Assembly: GCF_017874595.1 (NCBI RefSeq)
Contig: NZ_JAGILA010000002.1
Location: forward strand, 620,001-684,000
Reading direction: 5' to 3'
DNA from: Sinorhizobium kostiense
GTDB taxonomy: Bacteria; Pseudomonadota; Alphaproteobacteria; Rhizobiales; Rhizobiaceae
DNA length: 64,000 nucleotides
Part shown: piece after piece, positions 54,300-64,000 of the stretch
How positions within the stretch are numbered: position 1 is the first letter of the stretch
Layout: the number at the start of each line of letters is the position of its first letter
Translations under genes and position numbers: made by a program
The notes under the pieces: generated by a model
The model's input: only the letters and a program-made list of their open reading frames with translations
Databases searched by the model: none
Told to the model about the DNA's origin: nothing

Positions 54300-57209
54300 T
54301 TACGCTTTGAAACCGAGCTCCCTCAGTGCCTGAGCGTCCCGGGCGGACACGTCGGGATAGAGCGGGTCGGACCCGACATCCGACGTGATGCGCCAGGAGC
54401 GGGCGCATTTGCGGCCCTCGGCGAGCTGTGGCACGACGCTGACCGTGGGGACCTCCGACAGCGTGAAGGCGCCATCCGGCCCTTCGGATCCGTCGATGCG
54501 GATTGCCGAAGTGATGCAAATCTCGGCAAAGTCCTGCCCATCGAGAGCCCTGCGAAGCTCGGGGTCGGCGACATGCACAACCGGCGCCGCTTCGAGCGAA
54601 GAACCGATGCGCTTGTCCTTGCGCTCGATCTCCAAGGCACCAGTGACGACCTTGCGCACCTCGCGGATCTTCCGCCACTTCTCGGCGAGCGCATCGTTGC
54701 GCCATTCCGCCGGCACCGCCGGGAACTGCTCGAGATGCACCGAGGCGGCGTCCGGGTTGCGCGACAGCCAGGCCTCCTCCATCGTGAAGGGCAGCATCGG
54801 GGCTAGCCAGGTCACCAGGCAATCGAACTGAGTGCGGATGACCTGGAGCGCCGCCCGCCTGCGGAGCGACGAAGGTGCATCGCAGTAGAGCGCATCCTTG
54901 CGGATATCGAAATAGAACGCAGAAAGTTCGACGTTCGAGAAATCGATGAGCGAGCGGGCGATGCGTTTGAAATCGAAGGCGTCGTAGCTCTCGCGCACGA
55001 GACGATCGAGCTCGGCCAGGCGGTGCAGCATCAGTTGTTCGAGTTCCGGCATATCGGCAAGCGCGACCATCTCGCCCTTGTCGTGCGCGAGCGTGCCGAG
55101 CATCCAGCGGATCGTGTTGCGCAGCTTGCGATAGGCGTCGATGTTGGTCTGGATGATGGTCTTGCCGAGGCGCTGGTCCTCCCAGTAGTCCGTGGTCATG
55201 ACCCAGAGGCGGAGGATGTCGGCGCCTGCATCCTTCATCACCTCCTGCGGGGTGACGGTGTTGCCCTTCGACTTCGACATCTTCTCGCCCTTCTCATCCA
55301 TGGTGAAGCCATGGGTGATGACGGCCTTGTATGGGGCGCGGCCATGGGTCGCGCAGCTCTCGAGCAGCGAGGAATGGAACCAGCCGCGGTGCTGGTCGGA
55401 GCCCTCGAGATAGACGTCGGCCGGCCATTTCAGGTCCGCCCGGTCTTCGAGCGTGAAGGTGTGGGTCGAACCGGAATCGAACCAGACGTCGAGGATGTCC
55501 ATGATCTGGTGCCAGCGGCCATGGTCGTGGGCGTCACCAAGGAATCGTTCCTTGGCGCCCTCGGCGAACCAGGCGTCAGCCCCTTCCTTCTCGAAGGCAT
55601 CGAGAATACGGGCATTGACTTCATCGTCGACGAGGATTTTGCCGTCATCGTCGGCGAAGATCGCGATCGGCACGCCCCAGGCTCGCTGGCGCGACAAGAC
55701 CCAGTCCGGGCGCTGCTCGATCATTGCGCGCAGGCGATTCTGCCCGGCACCCGGCACGAAGCGGGTTTCGTCGATCGCCGAGAGCGCGCGCGAGCGCAGC
55801 GTCGTGCCATCGCCGAAGTCCTTGTCCATGTAGACAAACCATTGCGGCGTGTTGCGGAAGATGACGGGTTTCTTCGAACGCCAGGAATGCGGATATGAAT
55901 GCTTCAATCGGCCGCGCGCGAAGAGCGCATGGCGCGCGATCAGCGCCTTGATGACGCGGTCATTGGCATCGCCCTTCTTGCCCTTGTCGTCGATGACGCG
56001 GCCGGCGCCGCCTTCGGCATCGGGGCCGAAGCCGGGCGCATCGGCTGTGAAATAGCCGGCATCGTCGACCGTGAAGGGGATCGCCGAGGAGATGCCACGC
56101 GCTTCGAGTGCCCGGGCGCTATCCATCCAGGCCTCAAAGTCCTCACGACCGTGGCCCGGTGCCGTGTGCACGAAACCGGTGCCTGCATCGTCGGTAACGT
56201 GCTCGCCATCGAGGAGCGGCACCTTGAAGGCATAACCGCCGCCGAGGCCATGCAAAGGGTGGGCGCAGATAACGGCCGCCAATTCGCCGGCTTCGATGTC
56301 GCGGACGAAATTGAAAGTGACCTTCGCCTTGGCAGCCGATTCTTCCGCCAGACGCTTGGCGAAGACCAGCTTCTCGCCCGGCTGCGGACCGTAATCGTTC
56401 TCGGCGGTTGCGACCTCATAGAGACCGTAGGCATAGCGCGATGAGTAGGCGATGGCGCGGTTGCCGGGTATCGTCCAGGGCGTCGTCGTCCAAATGACGA
56501 CGAATGCGCCGGCGAGCGCATCCGGGCCCTCGGCGATCGGGAACTTCACCCAGATCATGTCGCTTTCGACATCGGCATATTCGACTTCGGCCTCTGCAAG
56601 CGCCGTCCGCTCCACGACGGACCACATGACCGGCTTCGAGCCGCGATAGAGCTGGCCGGCCTTGGCGATCTTCATCAATTCGCCGGCGATGCGGGCTTCC
56701 GCATGGAAGTTCATCGTCGTGTAGGGATTCGCGAAATCACCCTCGATGCCGAGACGCTTGAACTCCTCCGTCTGAACCTGGATCCAGCCGCTGGCGAAAT
56801 CGCGGCATTCCTTACGGAACTCGTTGACCGGAACCTCATCCTTGTTCCTACCCTTCTCGCGGTACTTTTCTTCGATCTTCCATTCGATCGGCAGGCCGTG
56901 GCAGTCCCAGCCGGGCACGTAGTTGGCATCGAAGCCGCGCATCTGGAACGAGCGGTTGATGACGTCCTTCAAGATCTTGTTCAGCGCATGGCCGATATGG
57001 ATGTTGCCGTTGGCATAGGGCGGGCCGTCATGCAGCACGAACTTCTCGCGGCCGGCGGCGGAGGCGCGGAGCTTCTTGTAAAGCTCCATCTTCTGCCAGC
57101 GGGCAACGATTTCCGGCTCTTTCTGCGGCAAGCCGGCGCGCATCGGAAACTCCGTCTGCGGCAGGTAGAGCGTGGAGGAATAATCGATCTTTTCAGCGGT
57201 CTCTGTCAT
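54300..57209 (-). CDS. ileS: Isoleucyl-tRNA synthetase
   Basis: 969-residue class Ia synthetase that charges tRNA-Ile. The HIGH motif is in [13 protein letters not shown] (about residues 58-70) and the KMSKS loop in [11 protein letters not shown] (about 615). The editing domain lies between. The C-terminal four-Cys zinc site of E. coli IleS is mostly absent: only one Cys remains in [20 protein letters not shown] at 57209 is the chosen start; the frame is open 14 codons further. Confidence 0.96.
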   Translation of the reverse strand: MTETAEKIDYSSTLYLPQTEFPMRAGLPQKEPEIVARWQKMELYKKLRASAAGREKFVLHDGPPYANGNIHIGHALNKILKDVINRSFQMRGFDANYVPGWDCHGLPIEWKIEEKYREKGRNKDEVPVNEFRKECRDFASGWIQVQTEEFKRLGIEGDFANPYTTMNFHAEARIAGELMKIAKAGQLYRGSKPVMWSVVERTALAEAEVEYADVESDMIWVKFPIAEGPDALAGAFVVIWTTTPWTIPGNRAIAYSSRYAYGLYEVATAENDYGPQPGEKLVFAKRLAEESAAKAKVTFNFVRDIEAGELAAVICAHPLHGLGGGYAFKVPLLDGEHVTDDAGTGFVHTAPGHGREDFEAWMDSARALEARGISSAIPFTVDDAGYFTADAPGFGPDAEGGAGRVIDDKGKKGDANDRVIKALIARHALFARGRLKHSYPHSWRSKKPVIFRNTPQWFVYMDKDFGDGTTLRSRALSAIDETRFVPGAGQNRLRAMIEQRPDWVLSRQRAWGVPIAIFADDDGKILVDDEVNARILDAFEKEGADAWFAEGAKERFLGDAHDHGRWHQIMDILDVWFDSGSTHTFTLEDRADLKWPADVYLEGSDQHRGWFHSSLLESCATHGRAPYKAVITHGFTMDEKGEKMSKSKGNTVTPQEVMKDAGADILRLWVMTTDYWEDQRLGKTIIQTNIDAYRKLRNTIRWMLGTLAHDKGEMVALADMPELEQLMLHRLAELDRLVRESYDAFDFKRIARSLIDFSNVELSAFYFDIRKDALYCDAPSSLRRRAALQVIRTQFDCLVTWLAPMLPFTMEEAWLSRNPDAASVHLEQFPAVPAEWRNDALAEKWRKIREVRKVVTGALEIERKDKRIGSSLEAAPVVHVADPELRRALDGQDFAEICITSAIRIDGSEGPDGAFTLSEVPTVSVVPQLAEGRKCARSWRITSDVGSDPLYPDVSARDAQALRELGFKA

Positions 57210-57468
57210 CTTCTTTGCATTCGCCTTTTCCGCGCGGGGATCGTCACGCATGCGGAAGAATGTCGGTCTCTTGGGGATGCTTAAGGGCGCGAAACGCCGA
57301 AAACCCGGACCTCCCGGCGCGGCCTAGCGCGCGCGGAAAGCCGGGCCAATAATTCGCTGATCAACGATCAATCGACGGTGCCGGGTCATAGTGGCCGGTT
57401 CTTTAAGGTGTTTTCCGCCTTTTGAAAAGGTCCGCCGGAGTCAGCCTACGGATTTCTTTGGCACGCCA

Positions 57469-58452
57469 TCAAGCAAAATTCAGCTTGCGATCGATCTCGC
57501 TCAGCGGCTGGACACCGGCAAGCAGCGCGCGGGCTTCGCCCTCGTCGACTCTCATCTGCGCTATCAGCAGATCAAGGCCATCAAATTTGAGCTCGTCGCG
57601 AAGTCGGCCGAAAAACGAGACACCGCAGACCTCGCCATAGAGCTCGTCGGAGAAGTCGAAGACGAAGGTCTCGAGCAGGGCCTCGCCGTCGCTGTCGACA
57701 GTCGGCCGGCGGCCGAAGCTTGCGACACCGTCATGGAGCGTTCCGTCCGCCCGGCGGAACCGCACGGCATAGATGCCGCTCCTGAGCTCGACTTCCGGCG
57801 GCAGGCGCATATTCGCGGTCGGATAGCCGAGATCGCGCCCGAGTTTCTTGCCGCCGATCACCTTGGCTTCGACCGTGTAGCGGTAACCGAGGAGTCCTGC
57901 CGCGTGCACGACGTCGCCTTCGGCAAGGAGCGAACGGATGGCGCTCGAGGAGATGACCTCGGCGTTCTCGTCGCGGAAAGCATCCATCAGCGTCACGCCG
58001 AAGCCCTCCCGCTCGCCGGCGGCCATCAGGAAGGCCGGACCGCCTTCGCGGCCCTTGCCGAAATGGAAATCGAAGCCGGTGACGACATGGGAGGCGTGCA
58101 GCCATTCGCGCAGGATGCGATGAATGAAATCGGAAGCCGAAAGCTCGGAGAAGGTCCGGTCGAAGGGATATTCGATGACGGCGCCGAAGCCCATACCCTC
58201 GAGAATGCGGGCCTTCAGCGGCGCCGGGGTCAGTCGGAAGACCGGCTTGTCGGGGCGGAAGACGGTGCGCGGATGCGGCTCGAAGGTCAACACCAGCGCC
58301 GGCACGCCCCGGTTTCTCGCCTCGCCGAGGGCGCGATCGAGCACGGACCGATGGCCGCGATGGACGCCGTCGAAATTGCCGATGGCCACCACGCCGCCAC
58401 GGAGATGCTCCGGAAGTGGATCACGGGTTTCGTTTCGATGAAAGACCGTCAT
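57469..58452 (-). CDS. ribF: Bifunctional riboflavin kinase/FAD synthetase
   Basis: 327-residue RibF, which makes FMN and then FAD. The amino-terminal nucleotidyltransferase has AIGNFDGVHRGH (about residues 23-34), HPRTVF and SSSAIRSLL (about 168). The C-terminal kinase domain (about 185-320) has GRDLGYPTANMRLP and GIYAVR. It is upstream of ileS on the same strand and 12 bases after the HAD gene. Confidence 0.95.
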   Translation of the reverse strand: MTVFHRNETRDPLPEHLRGGVVAIGNFDGVHRGHRSVLDRALGEARNRGVPALVLTFEPHPRTVFRPDKPVFRLTPAPLKARILEGMGFGAVIEYPFDRTFSELSASDFIHRILREWLHASHVVTGFDFHFGKGREGGPAFLMAAGEREGFGVTLMDAFRDENAEVISSSAIRSLLAEGDVVHAAGLLGYRYTVEAKVIGGKKLGRDLGYPTANMRLPPEVELRSGIYAVRFRRADGTLHDGVASFGRRPTVDSDGEALLETFVFDFSDELYGEVCGVSFFGRLRDELKFDGLDLLIAQMRVDEGEARALLAGVQPLSEIDRKLNFA

Positions 58453-58464
58453 TTCGTCTTCCCG

Positions 58465-59313
58465 TCAGCCGAGCCGCGGCATCCACCACTTCGGCGCCGC
58501 CCCTTCCCTCTTCAGGAAGGCGGCGAGCTTCGCCTCGTCGGTGCGGCTCTCGTGCATGTATTCCTGCGCGTGGATGCCGGCGCTGATATAGAGCAGATCA
58601 AGGCCGGCGTCCTGCGCGCCCTTGACGTCGGTCGGCATGCCGTCGCCGATGGCGATCACGCGGGCAAGATCGAACGCCCCCCTGACCGCCTTCGCCTCCG
58701 AAAGGGCGGCCCGATAGATCGCCCTGTAGGGCTTGCCGGCAATTCTCGCCTCTCCGCCGAGCTCTTCATACAACTTGGCGATGGCACCGGCACAGGGGAT
58801 CAGGCGATGCCCACGCTCCACAACGAGGTCGGGATTGGCACAGATGAACAGTACGTTTCGCTTGGCAAGGGCGGTGAGCGTTGCCCGATAGTGCTCGGGC
58901 GTTTCGGTCTCGTCGTCATAGAAGCCGGCGCAGACGATTGTTTCGGCATCTTCCGACGAGACGATCTCGGTGCCAAGCCCTTCGAGCAGCGGCAGGTCAC
59001 GATCGGCGCCGATGAAGAAAACCCGCTTCTCGGCCGCGGCGATCAATGCCCGCGTCACGTCGCCGGAAGTGACGATACGGTCGTAGGCCTCGTCGGGAAC
59101 ACCAAGGCCGCGGAGTTGAACCTTGACGCCCGGGTGCGGGCGGGGAGCATTGGTGATGAGGACCACGGTCAGCCCTTGCGCACGCGCCTCCGCAAGCGCC
59201 TCGCCTGCGGACACGAAGGCCTGGACGCCATTGTGGAGCACGCCCCAGACGTCGCAGAGCACCACGTCATAACGGTTGGCGATTTCCCGAAAACTGTTGA
59301 TCCTGACGGCCAT
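58465..59313 (-). CDS. TIGR01459-type HAD hydrolase (NagD-like)
   Basis: 282-residue HAD protein of the NagD-like type. The first motif is VVLCDVWGVLHNG (about residues 17-29), where the second Asp of DxD is Trp, a trait of this family; LITNAPRPHPGVKVQL (about 52) and IAIGDGMPTDVKGAQDAGLD (about 220) are the later motifs. A large cap domain is present. The substrate is unknown. The ATG at 59313 is preferred over 83 further open codons. First gene before ribF. Confidence 0.88.
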   Translation of the reverse strand: MAVRINSFREIANRYDVVLCDVWGVLHNGVQAFVSAGEALAEARAQGLTVVLITNAPRPHPGVKVQLRGLGVPDEAYDRIVTSGDVTRALIAAAEKRVFFIGADRDLPLLEGLGTEIVSSEDAETIVCAGFYDDETETPEHYRATLTALAKRNVLFICANPDLVVERGHRLIPCAGAIAKLYEELGGEARIAGKPYRAIYRAALSEAKAVRGAFDLARVIAIGDGMPTDVKGAQDAGLDLLYISAGIHAQEYMHESRTDEAKLAAFLKREGAAPKWWMPRLG

Positions 59314-59631
59314 CTGGCCTCCCGCAAACTCAGCTTTCGGCTGACATCGCAAGGAAGGGGCGAGAATACAAGTCTCATGCACAGAAAATCGCCGCGCTTC
59401 CCACGGATTTGCCGGACTCGGCACATCTAAAGGAGACTGAGCAGCCAGCCAACAGCGGCGAAATCGCGTGTGTCTGGACCATGCCCGCAGGAAGCACCCC
59501 ATGGTACGAGGTCCGTTGGTTGCTTTGAACGCGAAATCCCAGCGTGGCGTCTCGTCGGGCATTGAACGGCGCCCTTCGTGTCAACGCTCTCCGACTTGGT
59601 ACCGATCGGCAAAAAATCTCGCGGCCAATCC

Positions 59632-59659
59632 TTGACTTGCCCGGTAGCCGGTCTTATCT
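59632..59659 (+). promoter_or_regulatory. groESL promoter
   Basis: TTGACT (59632-59637) and TTATCT (59654-59659) with a 16-base spacer. Start of transcription would be at about 59666, at the edge of the CIRCE element. Confidence 0.7.
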
Positions 59660-59667
59660 CGGCGACG

Positions 59668-59694
59668 CTAGCACTCGCTTGATGTGAGTGCTAA
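59668..59694 (+). promoter_or_regulatory. CIRCE element (HrcA operator)
   Basis: CTAGCACTC-N9-GAGTGCTAA, one mismatch to the CIRCE consensus in the first arm. It overlaps the predicted transcript start and lies 57 bases before groES. HrcA binding here represses groESL until heat shock. Confidence 0.93.
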
Positions 59695-59751
59695 TACCAT
59701 CCACCGGATCTCTCAATGATCCGCAATGTCATTTGATCGAGGGATTAGACA

Positions 59752-60048
59752 ATGGCAAGCACCAACTTCCGTCCGCTGCACGACCGCGTTGTCGTCCGCC
59801 GCGTCGAGTCTGAGGAAAAGACCAAGGGCGGGATCATCATTCCGGACACCGCCAAGGAAAAGCCGCAAGAAGGCGAAATCGTGGCTGTCGGTTCGGGCGC
59901 TCGTGATGAAAGCGGCAAGGTTGTTCCGCTCGACGTCAAGGCTGGCGACCGCGTCCTCTTCGGCAAGTGGTCCGGCACCGAAGTCAAGATCAACGGCGAA
60001 GACCTTCTGATCATGAAGGAAGCCGACATCATGGGCATCATCGGCTGA
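59752..60048 (+). CDS. groS: Co-chaperonin GroES
   Basis: 98-residue GroES, the heptameric lid of the GroEL chamber. [15 protein letters not shown] (about residues 4-18), the mobile loop [20 protein letters not shown] (about 22-41) and [20 protein letters not shown] are conserved. Transcribed with groEL, 80 bases apart, under CIRCE control. Confidence 0.98.
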   Translation: MASTNFRPLHDRVVVRRVESEEKTKGGIIIPDTAKEKPQEGEIVAVGSGARDESGKVVPLDVKAGDRVLFGKWSGTEVKINGEDLLIMKEADIMGIIG

Positions 60049-60125
60049 TCAGCCGGCAACCCCCCAAAAACTTCCGTAATTTGAAACCGGACTTGGGTCC
60101 GGAATTTCGATACCAGGAGCTTTGA

Positions 60126-62211
<2,086 letters not shown>

Positions 62212-62226
62212 GATCAATCCGGATCA

Positions 62227-62256
62227 GAAGGGCGGCTCGAGAGCCGCCCTTCTTGT
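62227..62256 (+). terminator. Rho-independent terminator of groESL
   Basis: GAAGGGCGGCTC-GA-GAGCCGCCCTTC, a 12-bp perfect stem, followed by TTGTTGT. It lies after the repeat array, about 460 bases from the groEL stop. Confidence 0.85.
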
Positions 62257-62299
62257 TGTGAAGATGGAACGTGAGCCACTGCTCTAGCTAACCGATGCA

Positions 62300-62348
62300 C
62301 CCCTCATCCGGCCTGCCGGCCACCTTCTCCCCGCAAGCAGGGCGAAGG
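62300..62348. repeat. Rhizobial intergenic repeat (ccctcatccggcctg type)
   Basis: CCCCTCATCCGGCCTGCCGG followed by CACCTTCTCCCCGC-AAGC-AGGGCGAAGG, an imperfect hairpin. This sequence type is abundant between genes in Rhizobiaceae. It lies between the groESL terminator and the flavoprotein gene. Confidence 0.7.
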
Positions 62349-62379
62349 AGACTCGCGGCGCCCGCTCAGGTGATACCCT

Positions 62380-63606
62380 TTATCCCAGCAAAGCTTTCAG
62401 ATCGCTCTGCGGGTCTGCCAAAACCTTGCGATCCGGCGTCTTCCCCGCTTCCAGCAGCTTCTTTCCCGTGACATAGGCCTTAGCGTCGTTGATCGCATCG
62501 ACGGCGATCAGCTTGCCCTCGCGGAAATACCAGACCGAGACGCTGCCCTCGCGCTGGCCTGGGCGGACGAGTGTCTCGTCATGGCCGAGGCCGAAACCGG
62601 CGATCTGTAGCTTGACGTCGTACTGGTCCGACCAGAACCAGGGGTGCGGATCGTAAGGATTGGTCCCGCCCGCGATTATGGCGGCGACCGCCTCCGCCTG
62701 ATCCACGGCGTTCTGGACCGACTCGAGACGGATGCGCATGTCCTGCCACGGGAGCACCGCGCAATCGCCCATGGCGAAAGTCGCCGGGTCGGAGGTCCTG
62801 CCATAGCGGTCGACGATGATGCCGTTCGCGGTTTCGAGACCCGCACCATGGGCGAGTGCGTCGTTCGCCGTCACGCCGATGCCGACGATGACCACGTCCA
62901 CCGGAACAACCGAACCATCCGCAAGCTCGGCCGCCGAAACGCGGCCGTTGTCACCAATCAGACGGTGGAGCCCCATGCGCTCGCGAATATCGACCCCATG
63001 CGAGCGGTGGATGTCACGCACGATCGCCGAGGTGGCGGCGGAGGCAACGCGCTGCAGGATGCGGTCGGCCATCTCAATGACCGTCACCTCCAGCCCCAGG
63101 CTGCGAGCAACTGCGGCCGCCTCGAGGCCGATATATCCACCGCCGACCACCAGCACCCGCCGTCCCGGTTTCATTTCCTCGGCAAGCTGATCCGCGTCCC
63201 GGTAATCGCGCACCACGTAGACACCTGCGAGATCGCCGCCGATCGAGGCCGGCAGCCGGCGCGGCGTCGCCCCCGTCGCGAATGCCAGCGTCTCGTAGCC
63301 GAGCTTCGATCCGTCGCTGAGCGTGACCTCTCTTGCAACCCGATCGACGCGGGTCACGGTCGTCGACAGGCGGATGTCGACCTGATGCTCAGCATACCAG
63401 GTCTCCGGCCGATAAAGCAGCCGGTCCAGGGTCAATTCGCCCAACAGATACTTCTTGGAGAGCGGCGGGCGCTGATAGGGCAGGCTCGCCTCGGCGGCGA
63501 TGACGGTGATCGGACGCTGATCATTGAGAGCCCGCAGTTTGGCGACCAGGGCGAAGGCGGCCTGACCGCCACCGATGACAACAAGCCTTCCCGACACCGT
63601 CTCCAC
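62380..63606 (-). CDS. Ferredoxin reductase-like FAD/NAD(P)-dependent oxidoreductase
   Basis: 408-residue flavoprotein of the rhodocoxin/putidaredoxin reductase type. The FAD motif is VVIGGGQAAFALVAKLR (about residues 9-25), the NAD motif is VLVVGGGYIGLEAAAVARSL (about 150-169), the GD motif is FAMGDCAVL (about 275), and the C-terminal domain has PWFWSDQYDVKLQIAG (about 322). Such enzymes pass electrons to a 2Fe-2S ferredoxin for a P450 or dioxygenase. No such partner is in the window. Confidence 0.9.
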   Translation of the reverse strand: METVSGRLVVIGGGQAAFALVAKLRALNDQRPITVIAAEASLPYQRPPLSKKYLLGELTLDRLLYRPETWYAEHQVDIRLSTTVTRVDRVAREVTLSDGSKLGYETLAFATGATPRRLPASIGGDLAGVYVVRDYRDADQLAEEMKPGRRVLVVGGGYIGLEAAAVARSLGLEVTVIEMADRILQRVASAATSAIVRDIHRSHGVDIRERMGLHRLIGDNGRVSAAELADGSVVPVDVVIVGIGVTANDALAHGAGLETANGIIVDRYGRTSDPATFAMGDCAVLPWQDMRIRLESVQNAVDQAEAVAAIIAGGTNPYDPHPWFWSDQYDVKLQIAGFGLGHDETLVRPGQREGSVSVWYFREGKLIAVDAINDAKAYVTGKKLLEAGKTPDRKVLADPQSDLKALLG

Positions 63607-63678
63607 CTGTTTCGATTCTATTCCGCTAACCGGTACCCGTCCGGCCGGAGTATCGTCAATCCGGCCGGAGCCGCGCTT

Positions 63679-64000
63679 CTACTCCTTTTTCGGAATTTCC
63701 AGGCCCCTTTGCGCGGCCGGGCGCGCCAAACCGCGCTCTACCCACGCCATGACGCTCGGGAAACTCTTGTAGTCGAGCACCTCGGCGCCCCCATAAAATT
63801 TGCGCGCGCCCTCGATCCAGGGAAAAGTCGCGATGTCGGCGATCGTGTATTCATCGCCCATCAGCCATTGCCGACCTTCGAGCCGAGCCTCGAGGACGCC
63901 GAGGAGACGCTTCGACTCGTCGCGGTAGCGCTCGACCGGATAGGGGTTGTTGGCGACTTTCTCGGGCGCCCACTTGAAGAAATGACCGAACTGGCCGAAC
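63679..64000 (-). CDS. Glutathione S-transferase, C-terminal part (5' end outside window)
   Basis: The last 106 codons of a glutathione S-transferase; the start lies beyond base 64000. The visible part is the all-helical C-terminal domain: RLEGRQWLMGDEYTIADIAT (the conserved N-capping Asp region) and FPWIEGARKFYGG. It resembles the YfcG/Ure2-like branch. It lies 72 bases upstream of the flavoprotein gene on the same strand. Confidence 0.88.
   Translation of the reverse strand, partial: FGQFGHFFKWAPEKVANNPYPVERYRDESKRLLGVLEARLEGRQWLMGDEYTIADIATFPWIEGARKFYGGAEVLDYKSFPSVMAWVERGLARPAAQRGLEIPKKE

Larger units (their letters stand above)
59314..59751. other. Divergent control region of groESL
   Basis: 438 bases without a convincing gene. 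The right half holds the groE promoter and CIRCE; the left half must carry the promoter of the HAD gene on the minus strand. Confidence 0.6.

Noticed and set aside
57391..59430. 679-codon plus-strand frame
   Set aside because: Antisense to ribF and the HAD gene; no recognisable domain.

Overview
The window looks like a chromosomal segment of a Sinorhizobium/Ensifer-type alphaproteobacterium. The evidence is GC-rich DNA, the gene content and order (separate F0 ATP synthase operon with b and b' subunits; pmbA-cysQ-DUF4170-waaA-HAD-lpxK cluster; mutL with DUF2093), the many small palindromic intergenic repeats typical of Rhizobiaceae, a GTTC-N7-GTTC SOS box and a CIRCE-controlled groESL operon. 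I saw no rRNA or tRNA gene, CRISPR array, phage or insertion sequence. This is an assignment by recognition, not by database search.

Layout. 1-6.4 kb (minus): sppA, a small membrane protein, glyQ, lemA, a DUF2207 membrane protein and the start of glyS. 6.5-12.1 kb: a TrmN6-like methyltransferase and a DUF2007 protein (minus), then ispB, a TPR lipid/periplasm-targeted protein, ispE and moaB (plus). 12.5-15.2 kb: a glycosyltransferase divergent from a radical SAM gene that carries an SOS box, then rnhB. 15.3-18.0 kb: the F0 operon atpI-atpB-atpE-b'-b (minus). 18.3-23.1 kb: a SleB-like cell wall hydrolase, kup and mrp (minus). 23.6-25.4 kb: two tandem LuxR-type regulators. 25.7-31.8 kb: an IclR repressor divergent from a five-gene sugar operon that encodes a complete De Ley-Doudoroff route (dehydrogenase, lactonase, dehydratase, kinase, aldolase), probably for galactose. 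32.2-35.6 kb: a PRC-barrel protein, an MttB-family methyltransferase and a frameshifted LysR gene. 35.6-39.0 kb: a GGDEF/EAL protein and a PAS-PAS-receiver protein. 39.4-47.4 kb: mutL, DUF2093, and the lipid A/Kdo cluster. 47.5-53.5 kb: a CPA2 antiporter, a patatin, rsmD, an RluB-type pseudouridine synthase, tadA and a GNAT enzyme. 53.5-59.3 kb: a lipoprotein, ileS, ribF and a NagD-like HAD protein. 59.6-62.3 kb: groES-groEL with promoter, CIRCE and an unusual 106-bp tandem repeat array that starts inside the last codons of groEL. 62.4-64 kb: a ferredoxin-reductase-like flavoprotein and the end of a glutathione S-transferase gene.

Most of the window is core housekeeping. The parts that stand out are the groEL 3' repeat array, the SOS box before the radical SAM gene, the broken LysR gene, the LuxR pair that has lost usual acyl-homoserine-lactone contacts, the near-consensus promoter with an adjacent palindrome in front of the sugar operon, and the kinase-less PAS-receiver protein beside a GGDEF-degenerate phosphodiesterase.
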